A DNA stretch of 11,306 nucleotides from Bacteroidota bacterium (GCA_030831005.1 JAURLW010000075.1:1-11306), one strand, 5' to 3'. Numbered from the stretch's first letter, positions 1 to 7,235 are shown. Translations and numbers: made by a program. The notes: generated by a model from the letters alone, not told the origin.

Positions 1-692
1 AGGGCACCATACATACTTTTATCTGAAAATGCCAATAAAATAATCATCGGCAATAAAAGCACAGCTAAAATTTTATTAACTAAAAATACATTGAAAATGT
101 ACTGTTCGGTAATGTGGGTTAATTTGAATGCCCATCCAAAAAATTGAATAGCAGCAAATTTCACTAAATAAATTATCAAAACACAAACAACTAGTAACAA
201 AGGTAAAAGCCCTAATGGAAAACTAAGTGAAGCACTTACTCGATGCTCTATAGTGAAAAACAAAAAAACACCTAGGGTGCAAACAAAAAATATATTCATT
301 AACAAATTAGATACAGCTGCGCCGTGCAAATGTTCTTTAGAGTCTCTATTTACTTTTGCCAAACCCCAAAACATTCCCCATAAATCTCTAAAATATTTAG
401 GATCAGTATAGCGAATTATACCAAGTAATAAGGTCAAAAAATATAAAGCGTAAAAAGCAATTGTTTTGTCTTTATATACTTTAGGTTTAGCAGGAAAATA
501 TATAGGTTTAAGCTTAACAGCGCTAGTTTGGGCGCACCAATAATGGATATCAAAAGAAGGATGCGAAGGTATCGACTTAGAGGCCGTTTTTATCGGACGT
601 AATACAAAAGGCACATCCGTAGAGTCTGCATGTAGCTGCAAGGAAACAAACAAACTTAATACAAGTCCAAAAATGAATATACGTAGACGCAT
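1..692 (-). CDS. DUF4271 family multi-pass membrane protein (3' end cut by window)
   Basis: The minus strand is open for 230 codons from the ATG at 692-690 to the window edge, with no stop, so the C-terminus lies outside. Residues 1-22 look like a signal peptide (MRLR followed by a hydrophobic run, probable cleavage after LHA). A polar stretch to about residue 75 should be periplasmic. Hydrophobic segments follow at about 78-93, 126-148, 159-186 and 199-222. The pattern DPKYFRDLW after the first segment, a GWAFK stretch near 186-190 and a late VFLVNK-plus-hydrophobic segment match what I know of DUF4271, a Bacteroidota inner-membrane family of unknown function. The gene is transcribed away from hemW across a 119-bp gap. 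The ATG at 692 is chosen because it places the signal peptide at the very start. Family assignment is by recognition, not by search. Confidence 0.75.
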   Translation of the reverse strand, partial: MRLRIFIFGLVLSLFVSLQLHADSTDVPFVLRPIKTASKSIPSHPSFDIHYWCAQTSAVKLKPIYFPAKPKVYKDKTIAFYALYFLTLLLGIIRYTDPKYFRDLWGMFWGLAKVNRDSKEHLHGAAVSNLLMNIFFVCTLGVFLFFTIEHRVSASLSFPLGLLPLLLVVCVLIIYLVKFAAIQFFGWAFKLTHITEQYIFNVFLVNKILAVLLLPMIILLAFSDKSMYGA

Positions 693-707
693 AAGTAATT
701 TAAAAGT

Positions 708-715
708 CAAAATTA
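708..715 (-). promoter_or_regulatory. possible -7 promoter element for the DUF4271 gene
   Basis: Read on the minus strand this is TAATTTTG, matching the Bacteroidota -7 consensus TAnnTTTG. It lies only 15 bp before the start codon, so the leader would be very short. I see no TTG at the usual -33 distance. Weak support in AT-rich DNA. Confidence 0.25.
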
Positions 716-781
716 AATGAATTACATCAAAATGACACAGAAGTTTATCAACATAGGAAATTAATAATCAATTGCTTTATG

Positions 782-789
782 TAGATTTG
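782..789 (+). promoter_or_regulatory. possible -7 promoter element for hemW
   Basis: TAGATTTG matches the Bacteroidota -7 consensus TAnnTTTG and ends 22 bp before the hemW ATG. No TTG lies at the normal -33 spacing; the nearest, at 772-774, is too close. It is the best promoter candidate in the DUF4271/hemW divergent gap. Confidence 0.35.
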
Positions 790-811
790 CGATACACGTA
801 TTATTAAATTA

Positions 812-1936
812 ATGGCAGGCATTTATATTCACATACCTTTTTGTAAAAAAGCATGCAATTATTGCAACTTTCACTTTTCTACATCACTTGCCTCAAAAGA
901 TCAATTAATAGAAGCTATTAAAGAAGAGCTTCGCATGCAAGCTAAGTACTTACAAGAACATAGTGTTGATACCATCTACTTTGGAGGCGGCACGCCTTCA
1001 TTATTGAGCCCGGAAGAACTACTATCTATTTTCGCAAGTGTGGAGCGCTATTACACCATTGATAAACTCAAAGAGTTTACTTTAGAAGCCAATCCAGATG
1101 ATTTAGATACTGCTTACTTAACTGCTTTATGCAAAACCCCAATTAATCGTTTAAGCATTGGTGTTCAGTCTTTCAAAGAGGCCGATTTGCTTTTTATGAA
1201 CCGAGCACATACAGTACAACAGGTTGACTTCGCACTAAAATGCGCTCAAGACAAAGGATTTTCAGATATCAGTATCGACCTCATTTATGGCACACCTCAT
1301 TTAAGCTTAGATGAATGGGAACAGCATTTAAACACCATGTTGTCCTATAAAATACCTCATTTTTCATCTTATGCTTTAACCGTAGAGCCTAAAACAAGCT
1401 TGGCCCATCAAATTAAAACCAATCAATTACCTGCTTTAAATCCAGATGATGCGGCTCAGCAATTTTTATTTTTAATGGACTGGGCTAAAGAAAATAATTT
1501 CGATCACTATGAAATATCCAATTTTAGTAAAGCTAATGCACATGCCATACACAATACTAATTACTGGAAAGGAATTCCCTATTTAGGCATTGGCCCATCA
1601 GCCCACAGCTATAGCCACAATACTAGACAATGGAATATGGCAAATAATCAAGGATACATTAAAGCTATACTTCAAGAGCAAACCGTTCCTTCTACCATAG
1701 AAGAACTTTCTGTAGCCGATCAAGTCAATGAGTATATTATGACTTCCTTGAGAACGATGTGGGGATGTGATCTTGATAAAATAAAAGACAGTTGGCATAT
1801 ATCTTTAGATAAGCGAATCATTGAAAAGTATTTACAACAGCAACTAATTAATCAGCAAGAACAAACACTTTTTCTTACTCAACAAGGCAAACTTTTTGCA
1901 GATGCTATTGCAGCCGATTTATTTATAGCACTATGA
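812..1936 (+). CDS. hemW: Radical SAM heme chaperone HemW (coproporphyrinogen III oxidase-like)
   Basis: At 374 aa it has the usual HemW length. The radical SAM cluster motif CxxxCxxC is at C11-C15-C18 within the HemW-type start YIHIPFC. The residue after the third cysteine pair is F20, not the extra cysteine of HemN, which points to HemW. The SAM-binding GGGTPS is at 58-63, followed by EANPDD and RLSIGVQSF. HNTNYW at 247-252 is the HNxxYW motif associated with heme binding in HemW. The C-terminal third is the HemN/HemW C-terminal domain. The known family role is to bind heme and pass it to respiratory-chain proteins; many such genes are mislabelled as oxygen-independent coproporphyrinogen oxidase. 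The stop overlaps the start of the next gene (ATGA), so the two are probably co-translated. Confidence 0.93.
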   Translation: MAGIYIHIPFCKKACNYCNFHFSTSLASKDQLIEAIKEELRMQAKYLQEHSVDTIYFGGGTPSLLSPEELLSIFASVERYYTIDKLKEFTLEANPDDLDTAYLTALCKTPINRLSIGVQSFKEADLLFMNRAHTVQQVDFALKCAQDKGFSDISIDLIYGTPHLSLDEWEQHLNTMLSYKIPHFSSYALTVEPKTSLAHQIKTNQLPALNPDDAAQQFLFLMDWAKENNFDHYEISNFSKANAHAIHNTNYWKGIPYLGIGPSAHSYSHNTRQWNMANNQGYIKAILQEQTVPSTIEELSVADQVNEYIMTSLRTMWGCDLDKIKDSWHISLDKRIIEKYLQQQLINQQEQTLFLTQQGKLFADAIAADLFIAL

Positions 1937-2397
1937 ACGTAAAGAACTCCCTATTACTATTCGCTCTATTTATCTTGATCAATGCTTGCCATCAAATACA
2001 AGCGCTTAAATTCAAGAATATTAATCATTTTGAAATTGTAAGTGCTTCCTTAAAAGAAACACAAATTAGCTTAGATTTAATTATAGAAAACCCAAATGCA
2101 TTTACCATAGATGTAAAGAAAATTCGCTGTTCGTTGTACAAAGATGATCAGCAAATTGGGACTATAAACAGCGATAGTATAATGCATTTCATGGCTAACA
2201 AAGAGTCTACTATAAAATTACAAACGAGCGTTGAGTCAAAAAAAATCATTTCTAATGCCTTTGATATGCTTTTAAATGCTGACCAATCCGTTCGATTTAA
2301 AATCATCGGAACAGCTACTATTGGCAGAGGTAAAGTATTTATAACCATACCTGTGCAATACAGTATGGAGAAAAAATGGAATGAAATAGTACGATAA
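1933..2397 (+). CDS. Small LEA type 2 (WHy-domain-like) lipoprotein
   Basis: This 154-aa protein starts with a lipoprotein signal peptide: MNVKN, a hydrophobic stretch, then LINAC with the probable lipidated cysteine at C19. The asparagine at -2 is slightly atypical for a lipobox. There is no acidic surface-export signal after the cysteine, so a periplasm-facing location is likely. The mature part is a single beta-rich domain with the LEA-2 signature: a strand ending in IENPNAF near residues 51-57, then alternating short strands and a closing IPVQYS. LEA-2 domains are immunoglobulin-like folds found in Bacteroidota lipoproteins; their cellular role is not established. It overlaps hemW by 4 bp. 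Whether it has any part in heme handling is unknown, and the coupling is the only hint. Confidence 0.7.
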   Translation: MNVKNSLLLFALFILINACHQIQALKFKNINHFEIVSASLKETQISLDLIIENPNAFTIDVKKIRCSLYKDDQQIGTINSDSIMHFMANKESTIKLQTSVESKKIISNAFDMLLNADQSVRFKIIGTATIGRGKVFITIPVQYSMEKKWNEIVR

Positions 2398-2401
2398 TTT
2401 T

Positions 2402-2426
2402 TAGATTTAAATTCAAATTAAATCTA
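2402..2426. repeat. 9-bp inverted repeat after the hemW operon
   Basis: The arms TAGATTTAA (2402-2410) and TTAAATCTA (2418-2426) are perfect reverse complements around a 7-base loop, 4 bp after the stop of the LEA-2 lipoprotein gene. The stem is nearly all A/T and no T-run follows, so it is a poor intrinsic terminator. It could be a weak 3' hairpin or an operator for fabG, which starts 71 bp later. The rest of the gap to fabG has no clear TAnnTTTG element. Confidence 0.4.
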
Positions 2427-2497
2427 TAAACGTTCAAAAATTCCACAAGCAATTTGTATTTTAGCCAATCAATTCACTTTATTTTAATTAAATAAAT

Positions 2498-3244
2498 ATG
2501 AAATTACTGGAAGGAAAAGTTGCCTTAATAACTGGCGGAAGCAGAGGCATTGGTGAAGCCATTGCTTTAAAATTTGCTGCTGAAGGAGCTCATATAGCCT
2601 TTACTTATGTGTCTTCAGATGAGCGCGCAAAAGCTTTAGAAGAAAAACTTAGCGCAATGGGCGTGCAAGCTAAAGGGTATAAATCAGATGCAGGAGATTA
2701 TGCTGCTGCAGAGACGCTTGTAAATGAAATCATGACGCAGTTTGGCACCATTGATATTTGTGTTAATAATGCCGGCATTAGTAAAGATAACTTACTTATG
2801 CGTATGACTCCAGAACAATGGGATGATGTACTTCAGGCCAATCTTAAATCAATTTATAATTTAAGCAAGCAAGTCATAAAACCGATGATGAAAAACCGCA
2901 AAGGCAGCATCATTAACATGAGCTCTATTGTGGGAATGAAAGGCAATGCAGGACAAAGCAGTTACGCTGCTTCTAAAGCTGGCATCATTGGATTTACCAA
3001 ATCTATTGCACAAGAACTGGGTAGTAGAAATGTACGTGTAAATGCAATTGCCCCTGGATTTATTGAAACAGATATGACTCATTATTTAAAAGATGGTGGT
3101 GCAGAAAAATGGTTTGAAAAAATTCCTATGGCACGCTTCGGTAAACCAGGAGAAGTAGCTGATGTCGCTCTTTTCTTAGCTTCTGATATGAGTAGTTATG
3201 TAAGCGGACAAGTAATAAGCGTTTGTGGCGCTATGAATACCTAA
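2498..3244 (+). CDS. fabG: 3-oxoacyl-[acyl-carrier-protein] reductase FabG
   Basis: A 248-aa short-chain dehydrogenase, the normal FabG length. The Rossmann nucleotide-binding motif TGGSRGIG is at 12-19, with R16 typical of NADPH-using FabG. NNAG is at 90-93. The catalytic tetrad is visible: N115 (in QANLKS), S143, Y156 and K160 (in YAASK). The segment PGFIETDMT and the C-terminal SVCGAMNT are also FabG-like. The reaction is NADPH-dependent reduction of 3-oxoacyl-ACP to 3-hydroxyacyl-ACP in the cytosolic type II fatty-acid elongation cycle. fabH follows after 16 bp on the same strand, so they probably share a transcript and pathway. Another SDR activity cannot be excluded, but the tetrad, length and neighbour all favour FabG. 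Confidence 0.9.
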   Translation: MKLLEGKVALITGGSRGIGEAIALKFAAEGAHIAFTYVSSDERAKALEEKLSAMGVQAKGYKSDAGDYAAAETLVNEIMTQFGTIDICVNNAGISKDNLLMRMTPEQWDDVLQANLKSIYNLSKQVIKPMMKNRKGSIINMSSIVGMKGNAGQSSYAASKAGIIGFTKSIAQELGSRNVRVNAIAPGFIETDMTHYLKDGGAEKWFEKIPMARFGKPGEVADVALFLASDMSSYVSGQVISVCGAMNT

Positions 3245-3260
3245 TTTAAAATAATTAACC

Positions 3261-4259
3261 ATGCAAAAAATAAGAGCTTCTATAACTGCAATTGGCGCCT
3301 GTTTACCAGACTATATTTTAGATAATACAGAATTGGAAAAAATGGTGGATACCAATAATGAATGGATTCTTTCTAGAACCGGTATTAGTGAACGTAGAAT
3401 TTTGAAAGGAGAAGGTATGGGCACCTCTGAAATGGGTGCTGGTGCAGTGCGTATGCTATTAGAAAAAAGAGGCATAACAGCTGAAGACATAGATTTAATT
3501 ATCTGTGCTACTACAACACCTGATCATCAATTTCCGGCAACGGCTAATATTATTGCTGATAAAGTTGGTATTAAAAACGCATTTGGTTTTGATATCAACG
3601 CCGCTTGTAGTGGATTTTTATTTTCTTTAACTACCGCTTCACAATTTATTGAAACAGGCAAATACAAAAAAGTCATTGTAGTAGGTGGCGACAAAATGAG
3701 CTCTATTGTAGATTATACGGATCGTACTACTTGCGTTCTTTTTGGCGATGCAGCAGCAGCCGTTTTATTAGAACCAGATACAGAAGGCTTTGGTATACAA
3801 GATTCTATACTTAAAAGCGATGGCGCGGGCAGAACGTTCTTAAGACAAAAAGCAGGTGGATCTGCTTATCCAGCATCAATGGAAACGGTTATGAATAGAG
3901 AGCATTACGTATATCAAGAAGGACAAACCGTTTTTAAATTTGCAGTAAAAGGCATGGCCGATGTGTCTGCAGAAATTATGGAACGTAATAATCTTACAGG
4001 AGACGATGTTGCATGGCTTGTTCCGCATCAAGCTAACAAACGTATTATCGATGCTACTAGAGACCGTATGGGCGTTTCTAACGATAAAGTAATGATGAAC
4101 ATTCAACGTTATGGCAATACGACCAATGCAACTATTCCTTTGTGTTTGTTTGAATGGGAAAAACAATTAAAAAAAGGCGACAATATTATACTTGCTGCAT
4201 TTGGTGGCGGTTTCACTTGGGGTGCAACCTATATTAAATGGGCTTACGATACTAAATAG
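3261..4259 (+). CDS. fabH: 3-oxoacyl-[acyl-carrier-protein] synthase III (KAS III)
   Basis: A 332-aa thiolase-fold condensing enzyme. The KAS III triad is present: C116 in NAACSGF, H256 in VPHQANKRI and N286 in YGNTTNATI. The start EWILSRTGISERR and the C-terminal GGGFTWGA are FabH hallmarks. FabH condenses a starter acyl-CoA with malonyl-ACP to start fatty-acid synthesis. Bacteroidota often build iso-branched fatty acids, so branched starters such as isovaleryl-CoA are plausible here (inference). It lies 16 bp after fabG and ends just before a strong terminator, so it is the last gene of the unit. The family's common site in this phylum, near rpmF/plsX and accB, is not seen here, so this could be a second fabH paralogue. 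Confidence 0.92.
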   Translation: MQKIRASITAIGACLPDYILDNTELEKMVDTNNEWILSRTGISERRILKGEGMGTSEMGAGAVRMLLEKRGITAEDIDLIICATTTPDHQFPATANIIADKVGIKNAFGFDINAACSGFLFSLTTASQFIETGKYKKVIVVGGDKMSSIVDYTDRTTCVLFGDAAAAVLLEPDTEGFGIQDSILKSDGAGRTFLRQKAGGSAYPASMETVMNREHYVYQEGQTVFKFAVKGMADVSAEIMERNNLTGDDVAWLVPHQANKRIIDATRDRMGVSNDKVMMNIQRYGNTTNATIPLCLFEWEKQLKKGDNIILAAFGGGFTWGATYIKWAYDTK

Positions 4260-4275
4260 ATCAAATCAACGAAAC

Positions 4276-4308
4276 AAAAAAGACAAGCTGTTCGGCTTGT
4301 CTTTTTTT
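4276..4308. terminator. Bidirectional intrinsic terminator between fabH and atpC
   Basis: The arms GACAAGC (4282-4288) and GCTTGTC (4295-4301) are perfect complements around a 6-base loop. They are flanked by A6 on the left and T7 on the right, which extend the stem and supply a U-tract in both directions. It lies 17 bp after the fabH stop and about 20 bp after the atpC stop, so it should end both converging transcripts. Confidence 0.92.
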
Positions 4309-4327
4309 ATGTATTTGTTAGTCGTTA

Positions 4328-4579
4328 CTATAAGGCTATTGCACCTTCAATTAAAACGGTAGCTTTGTTATTTAATACTTCAATAAAACCAGAGTTGATT
4401 TCGTAAGAAGTAGAATTGTTTTTGTCGGTTAAAATTTTCATTTTACCTTTTCCTAAAGAAGCAATCATAGCAGCGTGATGGTCTAAAACTTCAAAAGACC
4501 CTTCTGTTCCTGGTAATTGTATACCATAAACTTTACCGCTATATATTTTTTTCTCAGGTGTAAGTATATCTAATTGCAT
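4328..4579 (-). CDS. atpC: F1 ATP synthase epsilon subunit, short form
   Basis: At 83 aa this covers only the N-terminal beta-sandwich domain of the epsilon subunit. It begins MQLDILTPEKKIYSG, has the conserved LPGTEGSFEVL near 22-32 and the DHHA turn at 33-36, and ends at VLIEGAIAL. The C-terminal two-helix domain, which in E. coli and Bacillus inhibits ATP hydrolysis, is absent. This is not a frameshift: the stop is followed directly by the terminator, and short epsilon subunits are usual in Bacteroidota. The protein sits on the central stalk with gamma and the c-ring. It lies 24 bp downstream of atpD and must share its transcript. Confidence 0.9.
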   Translation of the reverse strand: MQLDILTPEKKIYSGKVYGIQLPGTEGSFEVLDHHAAMIASLGKGKMKILTDKNNSTSYEINSGFIEVLNNKATVLIEGAIAL

Positions 4580-4603
4580 GAATAATGAATTTTATACTAA
4601 ACT

Positions 4604-6109
4604 TTAGTTTTTAGCTTGTTCCATTAATTTTTTACCTTTTTCAATCGCATCGTCGATGGTACCTACAAGATTGAATGCTGCTTCTGGATACTCATCCACT
4701 TCACCATTCATAATCATATTGAAACCACGAATTGTTTCTTCGATTGGAACTAATACTCCTTTTAAACCTGTAAATTGCTCAGCTACATGGAAAGGTTGAG
4801 ATAAGAAACGTTGTACACGACGCGCGCGAGAAACCGTTAATTTATCTTCTTCACTCAACTCATCCATACCCAAAATAGCAATGATATCTTGTAATTCTTT
4901 GTAGCGTTGTAAAATTAATTTTACTTTATTAGCACATTCGTAATGTTGCTCTCCTACGATTGCTGGAGTAAGGATACGAGAAGTAGAATCTAAAGGATCT
5001 ACCGCTGGATAAATACCTAAATCGGCAATTTTACGAGACAATACGGTAGTAGCATCTAAGTGCGCAAACGTAGTTGCTGGAGCCGGATCGGTTAAGTCAT
5101 CCGCTGGTACATATACCGCCTGTACGGAAGTAATTGAACCATTTTTAGTAGACGTAATACGCTCTTGCATCAAACCCATCTCCGTAGCTAAGGTTGGTTG
5201 GTAACCTACCGCTGAAGGCATACGACCTAATAAAGCCGATACCTCAGAACCTGCTTGCGTAAAACGGAAGATATTATCAACGAAGAATAAGATATCTTTT
5301 CCTTTGCCAGAACCATCTCCATCACGGAAATACTCAGCAATAGTTAAACCAGATAATGCCACACGAGCACGTGCTCCTGGTGGTTCATTCATTTGACCAA
5401 ATACGAAAGTAGCTTTAGAGTCTTTTAAACCTTCCATATCAACAGATGCTAAATCCCATCCGCCTTCTTCCATACTATGGATAAATTTATCGCCATATTT
5501 CACAATGCCTGCTTCAATCATCTCACGCATCAAGTCATTTCCTTCACGAGTACGCTCTCCCACACCTGCAAACACCGACAAACCTGCATATGCTTTCGCA
5601 ATATTGTTAATTAACTCTTGGATCAATACGGTTTTTCCTACTCCCGCACCACCAAATAAACCAATTTTACCACCTTTTGCATAAGGCTCAATCAAGTCGA
5701 TTACTTTGATACCCGTAAATAGGATCTCAGAAGCCGTACTTAATTCTTCAAATTTTGGAGGTTTAGCATGGATTGGACGAGCATTTGTTTTATTTGGCTG
5801 AGGCAATCCATCAATTGCGTCACCTGTAACATTAAACAAGCGACCATTGATTTGCTCACCAGTTGGCATAGCAATAGCTTTACCTGTATCTACTACTTGC
5901 ATGCCGCGAACTAAACCTTCGGTTCCGTCCATAGCTACTGTTCTTACGCTATCTTCTCCTAAGTGCTGTTGAACTTCTAACACTAATTTGTCACCGTTTT
6001 CACGAGTGATTTCTAATGCGTTATAAATTTCAGGAAGCACATTGTCACCCGAAAAATGCACGTCCACAACTGGACCGATAATCTGTTTGATTTTACCAAT
6101 GCTTGGCAT
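4604..6109 (-). CDS. atpD: F1 ATP synthase catalytic beta subunit
   Basis: A 501-aa beta subunit. In order it shows the N-terminal barrel (GKIKQIIGPVVDV), the Walker A P-loop GGAGVGKT at 153-160, the catalytic glutamate E185 in GERTREGND, GQMNEPPG at 238-245, Walker B ILFFVD ending in D278, SALLGRMPSAVGYQPTL near 291-307, and the DELSEED catch loop at 416-422. It makes ATP at the membrane-bound F1Fo complex. From memory of the E. coli protein, it carries an extra stretch of about 27 residues between REGND and GQMNEPPG (about 201-230) and a shorter glycine-rich one near 264-270 (DGSGKG). These appear to be lineage features. atpC follows; the genes for alpha, gamma, delta and Fo are not in the window, consistent with a split ATP synthase locus. 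Confidence 0.97.
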   Translation of the reverse strand: MPSIGKIKQIIGPVVDVHFSGDNVLPEIYNALEITRENGDKLVLEVQQHLGEDSVRTVAMDGTEGLVRGMQVVDTGKAIAMPTGEQINGRLFNVTGDAIDGLPQPNKTNARPIHAKPPKFEELSTASEILFTGIKVIDLIEPYAKGGKIGLFGGAGVGKTVLIQELINNIAKAYAGLSVFAGVGERTREGNDLMREMIEAGIVKYGDKFIHSMEEGGWDLASVDMEGLKDSKATFVFGQMNEPPGARARVALSGLTIAEYFRDGDGSGKGKDILFFVDNIFRFTQAGSEVSALLGRMPSAVGYQPTLATEMGLMQERITSTKNGSITSVQAVYVPADDLTDPAPATTFAHLDATTVLSRKIADLGIYPAVDPLDSTSRILTPAIVGEQHYECANKVKLILQRYKELQDIIAILGMDELSEEDKLTVSRARRVQRFLSQPFHVAEQFTGLKGVLVPIEETIRGFNMIMNGEVDEYPEAAFNLVGTIDDAIEKGKKLMEQAKN

Positions 6110-6152
6110 AATAATGGATTATATAATTAAAAAATTAAATTGAAATTTGGCG

Positions 6153-6160
6153 CAAAGGTA
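6153..6160 (-). promoter_or_regulatory. -7 promoter element for atpD-atpC
   Basis: Read on the minus strand it is TACCTTTG followed by CG, an exact match to the Bacteroidota -7 consensus TAnnTTTG. It lies 43 bp before the atpD start, implying a leader of roughly 35-40 nt. A TTTTG at 6172-6176 (complement) is nearer than the usual -33 spacing, so the upstream element is unclear. Confidence 0.6.
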
Positions 6161-6192
6161 ATGCATAAAAGCAAAAGAAAAAAACGAATAGG

Positions 6193-6224
6193 AAAAAAAA
6201 TAAATCCCAATCGTATGATTTTTA
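6193..6224 (-). terminator. possible weak terminator after the HmuY-like gene
   Basis: Just after the TGA stop the minus strand has a short AAATC...GATTT pairing and then a run of eight T (complement of 6193-6200). The stem is only 5 bp and A/T-rich, so termination would be weak and partial read-through into atpD is possible. Confidence 0.3.
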
Positions 6225-7235
6225 TCAGAGGCGGGCAAATTCAAAGGTAGGCGTGCCTTTTATCCCATTTTTATTGTAAAAATCTAAAAAATGTAGCTTA
6301 TAGTAATAGCCGCTGTTGGTCTTTATTAGATAGCTTTTGTTAGGGTTAACTTTATACAAACCTGACTGTATGTCATACGACTTCCAATCGAAGCCAATAA
6401 TATTTCTATTGGGCACCCATTGGATTCCCGGGTAGTTATACGACTTAATCTGTTGATAACCAGTAACACTATCTGCAGCTACTAGCGTTTGATATGGATT
6501 AATTAAAACAGCATTAACGATATAAGGAAAATTGTTCAAGTCATAATAAATATGCCTAAACCTTGTAAATACAATATCCCAAGCATTTTTATTAGGCTCC
6601 ATTGCTACTTTTCGGAGTGCATTATTTGACCAATTTACGTAAATGCAATTTTTATCTTTCTCTTTTACAAAGCTTATTGCCGTGGCGGTATCTGCGCTCA
6701 ATGGAGCACATTCAATTTGATACTCATTAACTGTGCAATTTTTAATCCTACACTTAATAAATGAAGTAGGATCTAGCTTGATAATGTAAACTTCGTTCTT
6801 GGATTGTAAATTGCCATTTTCTAAAGAACCTGTATACCAAGTTCCAAACGCAGTACTATCGGGCAACCCTGATGGAGCATCAAAAAGATAATTAGCCTCA
6901 TTGATTGCAGAAGCAGATTTAACTGCAGAAAATTGGGTTTGATGGGTATTATAAGCCCAAACGCCATTAGCGCCATTCCATGTTTTGCCTCCATTAATAA
7001 AAACATGCGTACCCGAATCGTTTGATTCAAAACTTAAATCCCAATCATCAACCTTAGCTGTAGCCACTATTTTTTTCATTTCAAAATCATAGTAAACAAC
7101 TTCTTGATATTGTTCGCCAATAACCACTGAATCCATAGTACCTGCACTAGAAAGCAAGGGAAGGACCTTATCTTTTTTCAAACAAGATGAATAGAAAAAT
7201 AGCAATAAGGTTAAAAGAAACGTAGCGCCTTTCAT
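6225..7235 (-). CDS. HmuY-like lipoprotein
   Basis: A 336-aa predicted lipoprotein: MKGATF, a hydrophobic run and FYSSC with lipid cysteine C18. The mature protein seems to have two related halves. WDLSF at 65-69, followed by a VFINGGKTWNG segment, resembles WDIVF at 219-223, followed by a strand region. The C-terminus (311-333, YYKLHFLDFYN then FEFARL) closely resembles the end of HmuY-family proteins. HmuY of Porphyromonas gingivalis is a heme-binding lipoprotein that works with the TonB-dependent receptor HmuR. No TonB-dependent receptor lies next to this gene, and I cannot identify heme ligands: the histidines H77, H98, H228 and H315 are scattered. Function in heme uptake is therefore only a family-level inference. 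It runs in the same direction as atpD, 115 bp upstream, but atpD has its own promoter. Confidence 0.62.
   Translation of the reverse strand: MKGATFLLTLLLFFYSSCLKKDKVLPLLSSAGTMDSVVIGEQYQEVVYYDFEMKKIVATAKVDDWDLSFESNDSGTHVFINGGKTWNGANGVWAYNTHQTQFSAVKSASAINEANYLFDAPSGLPDSTAFGTWYTGSLENGNLQSKNEVYIIKLDPTSFIKCRIKNCTVNEYQIECAPLSADTATAISFVKEKDKNCIYVNWSNNALRKVAMEPNKNAWDIVFTRFRHIYYDLNNFPYIVNAVLINPYQTLVAADSVTGYQQIKSYNYPGIQWVPNRNIIGFDWKSYDIQSGLYKVNPNKSYLIKTNSGYYYKLHFLDFYNKNGIKGTPTFEFARL

Noticed and set aside
812..1936. Annotation as oxygen-independent coproporphyrinogen III oxidase HemN
   Set aside because: The cluster motif lacks the fourth HemN cysteine (F20 instead), the protein is HemW-sized, and it has the HNxxYW motif, so HemW is the better call.
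2453..2487. Possible fabG promoter: TTTG at 2453-2456 with TATTTTAA at 2480-2487
   Set aside because: The -7 part matches only six of eight consensus positions and the spacing is 23 bp, so it is indistinguishable from background in this AT-rich gap.
3876..4166. Minus-strand open frame of 96 codons
   Set aside because: It is antisense to fabH, whose active-site residues H256 and N286 are encoded in this stretch. No plausible promoter or domain supports a gene.
4328..4579. atpC as a truncated pseudogene
   Set aside because: The gene has an intact start, a complete beta-sandwich domain and a stop followed directly by a strong terminator. Short epsilon subunits are normal for this phylum.
6821..7030. 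Minus-strand open frame of 69 codons in another frame of the HmuY-like gene
   Set aside because: It is fully contained in a longer lipoprotein gene with a clear signal peptide, and its sequence has no features of its own.
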